Positions 25,062 through 27,225 of a DNA stretch of 27,225 nucleotides are shown here, one piece after another; the stretch's first letter is position 1, and each line of letters opens with the position of its first letter. The translations under genes were made by a program, and so were the position numbers. Under the pieces are notes generated by a model, which saw only the letters and a program-made list of their open reading frames with translations, had not been told where the DNA came from and ran no database searches. The DNA is from Lysobacterales bacterium (GTDB lineage: Bacteria; Pseudomonadota; Gammaproteobacteria; Xanthomonadales; SZUA-36): assembly GCA_009692275.1 (NCBI GenBank), contig SHZL01000008.1:1-27225 (forward strand). Reading direction: 5' to 3'.

Positions 25062-25147
25062 GTTAACCTCCTTGCAGGCTATCGGCTCGTGAAGTACCCG
25101 CGTACTTCCAGCGTTGATTGCGCGCATACTGAACAGGTTGCGTTTTC

Positions 25148-25160
25148 GGTCAGACTGACC
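25148..25160. promoter_or_regulatory. Palindrome GGTCAGACTGACC upstream of FecR-type gene
   Basis: A perfect 6-base inverted repeat around one central base, about 110 bases before the start of the FecR-type gene. It is a plausible transcription factor site, though no regulator gene is nearby to name. Confidence 0.35.
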
Positions 25161-25216
25161 CTGAAGATTCAGCCCAGGTTCATGCGCCCGGGTACATGAT
25201 CCAATCGTATTTTCTA

Positions 25217-25238
25217 TCACCGGCACTTAGCCGGGTGA
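25217..25238 (+). promoter_or_regulatory. Leader hairpin before the FecR-type gene
   Basis: TCACCGGC and GCCGGGTGA pair as an 8-base stem with one bulged G around the loop ACTTA. It ends about 20 bases before the GAGG ribosome site and 31 before ATG 25270, so it would lie in the message leader. No T run follows, so it is not a terminator. Confidence 0.4.
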
Positions 25239-25269
25239 GCTGCAGACCAGCAAATACGAGGACTTGAAC

Positions 25270-27225
25270 ATGTTGAATTCATCGCGATTACTTACACACA
25301 CCATTGCGCTGCTCTGGTCGCTGGCAGCTGCGAGCCTGGCCTGGGCCGATCCGTCAGGGCGTATTGCGCATGTGACTGACGCCCAGGGATCGATCAGCTA
25401 TTCACCCGCAGGCGAAAGCGCATGGGTTGACGTGGTGTGGAATCGTCCATTGATCCAGGGTGACCGGTTGTGGAGCGCACAAAACTCGCAAGCGGAATTC
25501 CAGGTTGGCAGCTCCGCCGTTCGTCTTGGCCCCAGCACCAGTGTTGAAATCCTGGCCTTGAACAACAACATCGCCCAGCTCCGGTTGGACCAGGGCAGTG
25601 TCAACGTGCGTATCCGGCGTTTATATAAGGGCCAGACCCTGGAAGTAGACACACCGATGCTGGCATTCAGCATCAACCGTGCGGGGCGCTATCGAATCGA
25701 TGTGGACCCTGACGATGGCCAAACCACCATCTCGGTCTGGAAGGGCGCCGGCACGGCCTACGGTGAAGGCGCCAATTTCAGGGTTAAGGCGGGTGAGGCG
25801 GTGGCCTTTTATGACGTTAATCTGCGTGATTACGAGATCTACGGTCTGGCGGAAGAGGACGATTTTGACCGCTATGCGGTGGCGCGCGATCAGCGCTGGG
25901 AACAGTCAGTGTCTTTGCAGTACGTTGACGATGACCTGGTCGGCTATGCGGCTCTGGATACCTATGGCAGCTGGGGTGTATCCGCAAGCTATGGTAACGT
26001 CTGGTACCCCACAGGTGTCTCTGTTGGCTGGGCACCGTACCGCGATGGTCATTGGATATGGCAGGAACCGTGGGGCTGGACCTGGGTGGACAATGCACCC
26101 TGGGGATTCGCACCTTCACACTATGGCCGCTGGGTCTATGTAGGCTACCGTTGGGCATGGGTGCCGGGGCCGCGCCATGTGCGCCCGATTTACGCGCCAG
26201 CCGTGGTTGCCTTCGTCGGTGGAAACAATTGGGGCGCATCTATTTCGATCGGTGGCGGTTACCAACCCATAGGCTGGTTTCCGATTGGACCGCGGGAAGT
26301 CTACGTTCCGTCCTACCCGGTCAGTCAGCACTATTTCAACCAGGTCAATGTAAACAATACGGTGGTCAACAACACCACCATCACCAACGTCTACAACAAC
26401 TATTCCAGCGGCACGATCAATGTCAACCAGGTTAACTACGCCAACCGCAATGTTGAAAGCGCCGTCACCGTAGTACCGAGCAATGTATTCGTCAATGCGC
26501 AGCCGGTGGCCCCTGCGGTGCTGCGCGTTGACCGCAAAAAGCTCGCGACCGGTGAAACGATGCGTATCGCGCCGATTGCCCCCAGCGAACGCAGCGTGAT
26601 CGGTGCGAGTAAAGCGGCGAAGGTTCGCCCGGCGAATCAAAACTATGATCGTCCGGTGGTGGTGCACAATGCGCCGCCGCCAGCCGAGCAGCCCTTTGCC
26701 AAGCGCGACGACCTGTTGCAGAAAAATCCAGGACAGCCGGTAAGCGCCAGTCCCATTGAAGCTGCCCAGGGAAAAGAGAGTAAACCGGCCAGGAACGTGC
26801 TTGTTGTCAGCGATCAGCAGGCTGTTGTTGATGCCCGCGTGGAGGCAACAGGTCGCAAGAGCAAGTCCGGCAAGACGGAACAACTCGATCGTGCGGTGCA
26901 AGCCCACAAGGCGCCTCAGCCCGGTAAGGGCAAGGCAGCACAAGGCACGCAGCAGCAAAAAGTCGACGTCGACCAACAAGCGGCTCAAAAGCTGCAACAG
27001 CAGGCCGATGCCGACCAGCAAACCGCACAACAGCAGCAACAACAGGCTGACGCAGACAGGCGGGCGGCACAACAGCAGCAACAGCAGGCCGATGCCGACC
27101 AGCAAACCGCACAACAGCAGCAACAGCAGCAACAGCAGCTTGACGCGGACCGGCGGGCAGCTCAACAGCAGCAGGCTGACGCAGACAGGCAAACCCTACA
27201 ACGGCAGCAACAACAGGCCGATGCC
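25270..27225 (+). CDS. FecR-domain, DUF6600-type exported protein, 3' end outside window
   Basis: The frame is open for 652 codons from ATG 25270 (GAGG eight bases upstream) to the window edge. A signal peptide ends SLAWA (about residue 27). A FecR-like beta domain follows (about 30-150: VTDAQGSISYSP, GDRLWSAQNSQAEFQVG, VRLGPSTSVEILAL, LDQGSVNVRIR, VDTPMLAFSINRAGRYRIDV). Next is a W/Y-rich region with VGWAPYRDGHWIWQEPWGW at about 257-275 and the RWAWVPGPR segment, the pattern of DUF6600 proteins. A glutamine/asparagine-rich linker leads to a 28-residue repeat region. FecR domains elsewhere sense or transduce at the envelope, but here there is no membrane anchor or sigma factor gene, so signalling is not supported. 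It is downstream of the other repeat-bearing exported protein, with 246 bases between. Confidence 0.9.
   Translation, partial: MLNSSRLLTHTIALLWSLAAASLAWADPSGRIAHVTDAQGSISYSPAGESAWVDVVWNRPLIQGDRLWSAQNSQAEFQVGSSAVRLGPSTSVEILALNNNIAQLRLDQGSVNVRIRRLYKGQTLEVDTPMLAFSINRAGRYRIDVDPDDGQTTISVWKGAGTAYGEGANFRVKAGEAVAFYDVNLRDYEIYGLAEEDDFDRYAVARDQRWEQSVSLQYVDDDLVGYAALDTYGSWGVSASYGNVWYPTGVSVGWAPYRDGHWIWQEPWGWTWVDNAPWGFAPSHYGRWVYVGYRWAWVPGPRHVRPIYAPAVVAFVGGNNWGASISIGGGYQPIGWFPIGPREVYVPSYPVSQHYFNQVNVNNTVVNNTTITNVYNNYSSGTINVNQVNYANRNVESAVTVVPSNVFVNAQPVAPAVLRVDRKKLATGETMRIAPIAPSERSVIGASKAAKVRPANQNYDRPVVVHNAPPPAEQPFAKRDDLLQKNPGQPVSASPIEAAQGKESKPARNVLVVSDQQAVVDARVEATGRKSKSGKTEQLDRAVQAHKAPQPGKGKAAQGTQQQKVDVDQQAAQKLQQQADADQQTAQQQQQQADADRRAAQQQQQQADADQQTAQQQQQQQQQLDADRRAAQQQQADADRQTLQRQQQQADA
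26971..27225 (+). repeat. 84-base glutamine-rich coding repeat, runs off window
   Basis: Alternating units of the type QADADQQTAQQQQQ and QADADRRAAQQQQQ repeat with an 84-base (28-residue) period; the segment beginning CAGGCCGATGCC at 27001 recurs at 27085 almost unchanged for more than 40 bases. Near-identity at DNA level suggests recent duplication. Heptad-like spacing and Q/A/R/D content fit a coiled coil. Confidence 0.88.

Noticed and set aside
26116..27192. 358-codon minus-strand frame rich in leucine
   Set aside because: It is the reverse complement of the CAG/CAA-rich coding repeats; the plus frame has signal peptide, FecR domain and ribosome site, while the minus frame has none.
1..27225. 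tRNA, rRNA, IS elements or phage genes
   Set aside because: I scanned both strands for T-loop motifs, transposase or integrase motifs and terminal repeats and saw nothing convincing; only relic-like boxes remain.

Overview
The window reads as a piece of a GC-rich gammaproteobacterial chromosome. The best evidence is a full-length RapA/HepA RNA polymerase recycling ATPase (969 aa with the preferred start, almost the same as the 968-residue E. coli protein) and a DbpA-type DEAD-box helicase that aligns along its length with E. coli DbpA. Supporting genes are a class I photolyase, formate-tetrahydrofolate ligase, DUF4404 and several lipobox lipoproteins. I cannot name the order or genus. There are no rRNA or tRNA genes, no CRISPR array and no intact transposase or phage gene. 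All function calls rest on motifs and remembered family sequences, not on a search.

Layout. 1-2.9 kb (minus strand): a partial amidohydrolase-family lipoprotein, an Old Yellow Enzyme-type flavin oxidoreductase, and the decayed remains of a TPR gene. 3.1-6.1 kb (plus): an asparagine synthetase-like amidotransferase followed 10 bases later by an MFS transporter, probably one transcript. 6.1-8.2 kb (minus): a small lipoprotein, a possible 30-codon ORF and a photolyase. 8.2-8.8 kb: gene-free, with a possible fragment of a Tat-exported protein gene. 8.8-12.5 kb: dbpA (minus) and, divergently, a secreted M13 zinc metallopeptidase lipoprotein. 12.75-15.5 kb (minus): a second amidohydrolase lipoprotein, related to the first, and a small multidrug export-like membrane protein. 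15.4-17.2 kb: two toxin-antitoxin modules (YefM/ParE-like and Phd/VapC-like) on either side of a DUF4404 gene. 17.2-21.9 kb (plus): rapA and fhs. 21.9-27.2 kb: a small membrane protein (minus), then two long, low-complexity secreted proteins (plus): an 836-aa protein with three Y/W-G-P repeats and a hexapeptide tail, and a FecR/DUF6600-type protein with a 28-residue glutamine-rich repeat that runs off the window.

Most of the window is housekeeping or common accessory content. The least ordinary parts are the 15.4-17.2 kb toxin-antitoxin island, where one module seems to have no normal start codon on either gene and the other looks leaderless, and the 22.5-27.2 kb pair of repeat-bearing exported proteins, which probably work together at the envelope but have no assigned function. 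I found no clear new multi-gene defence or mobile system.
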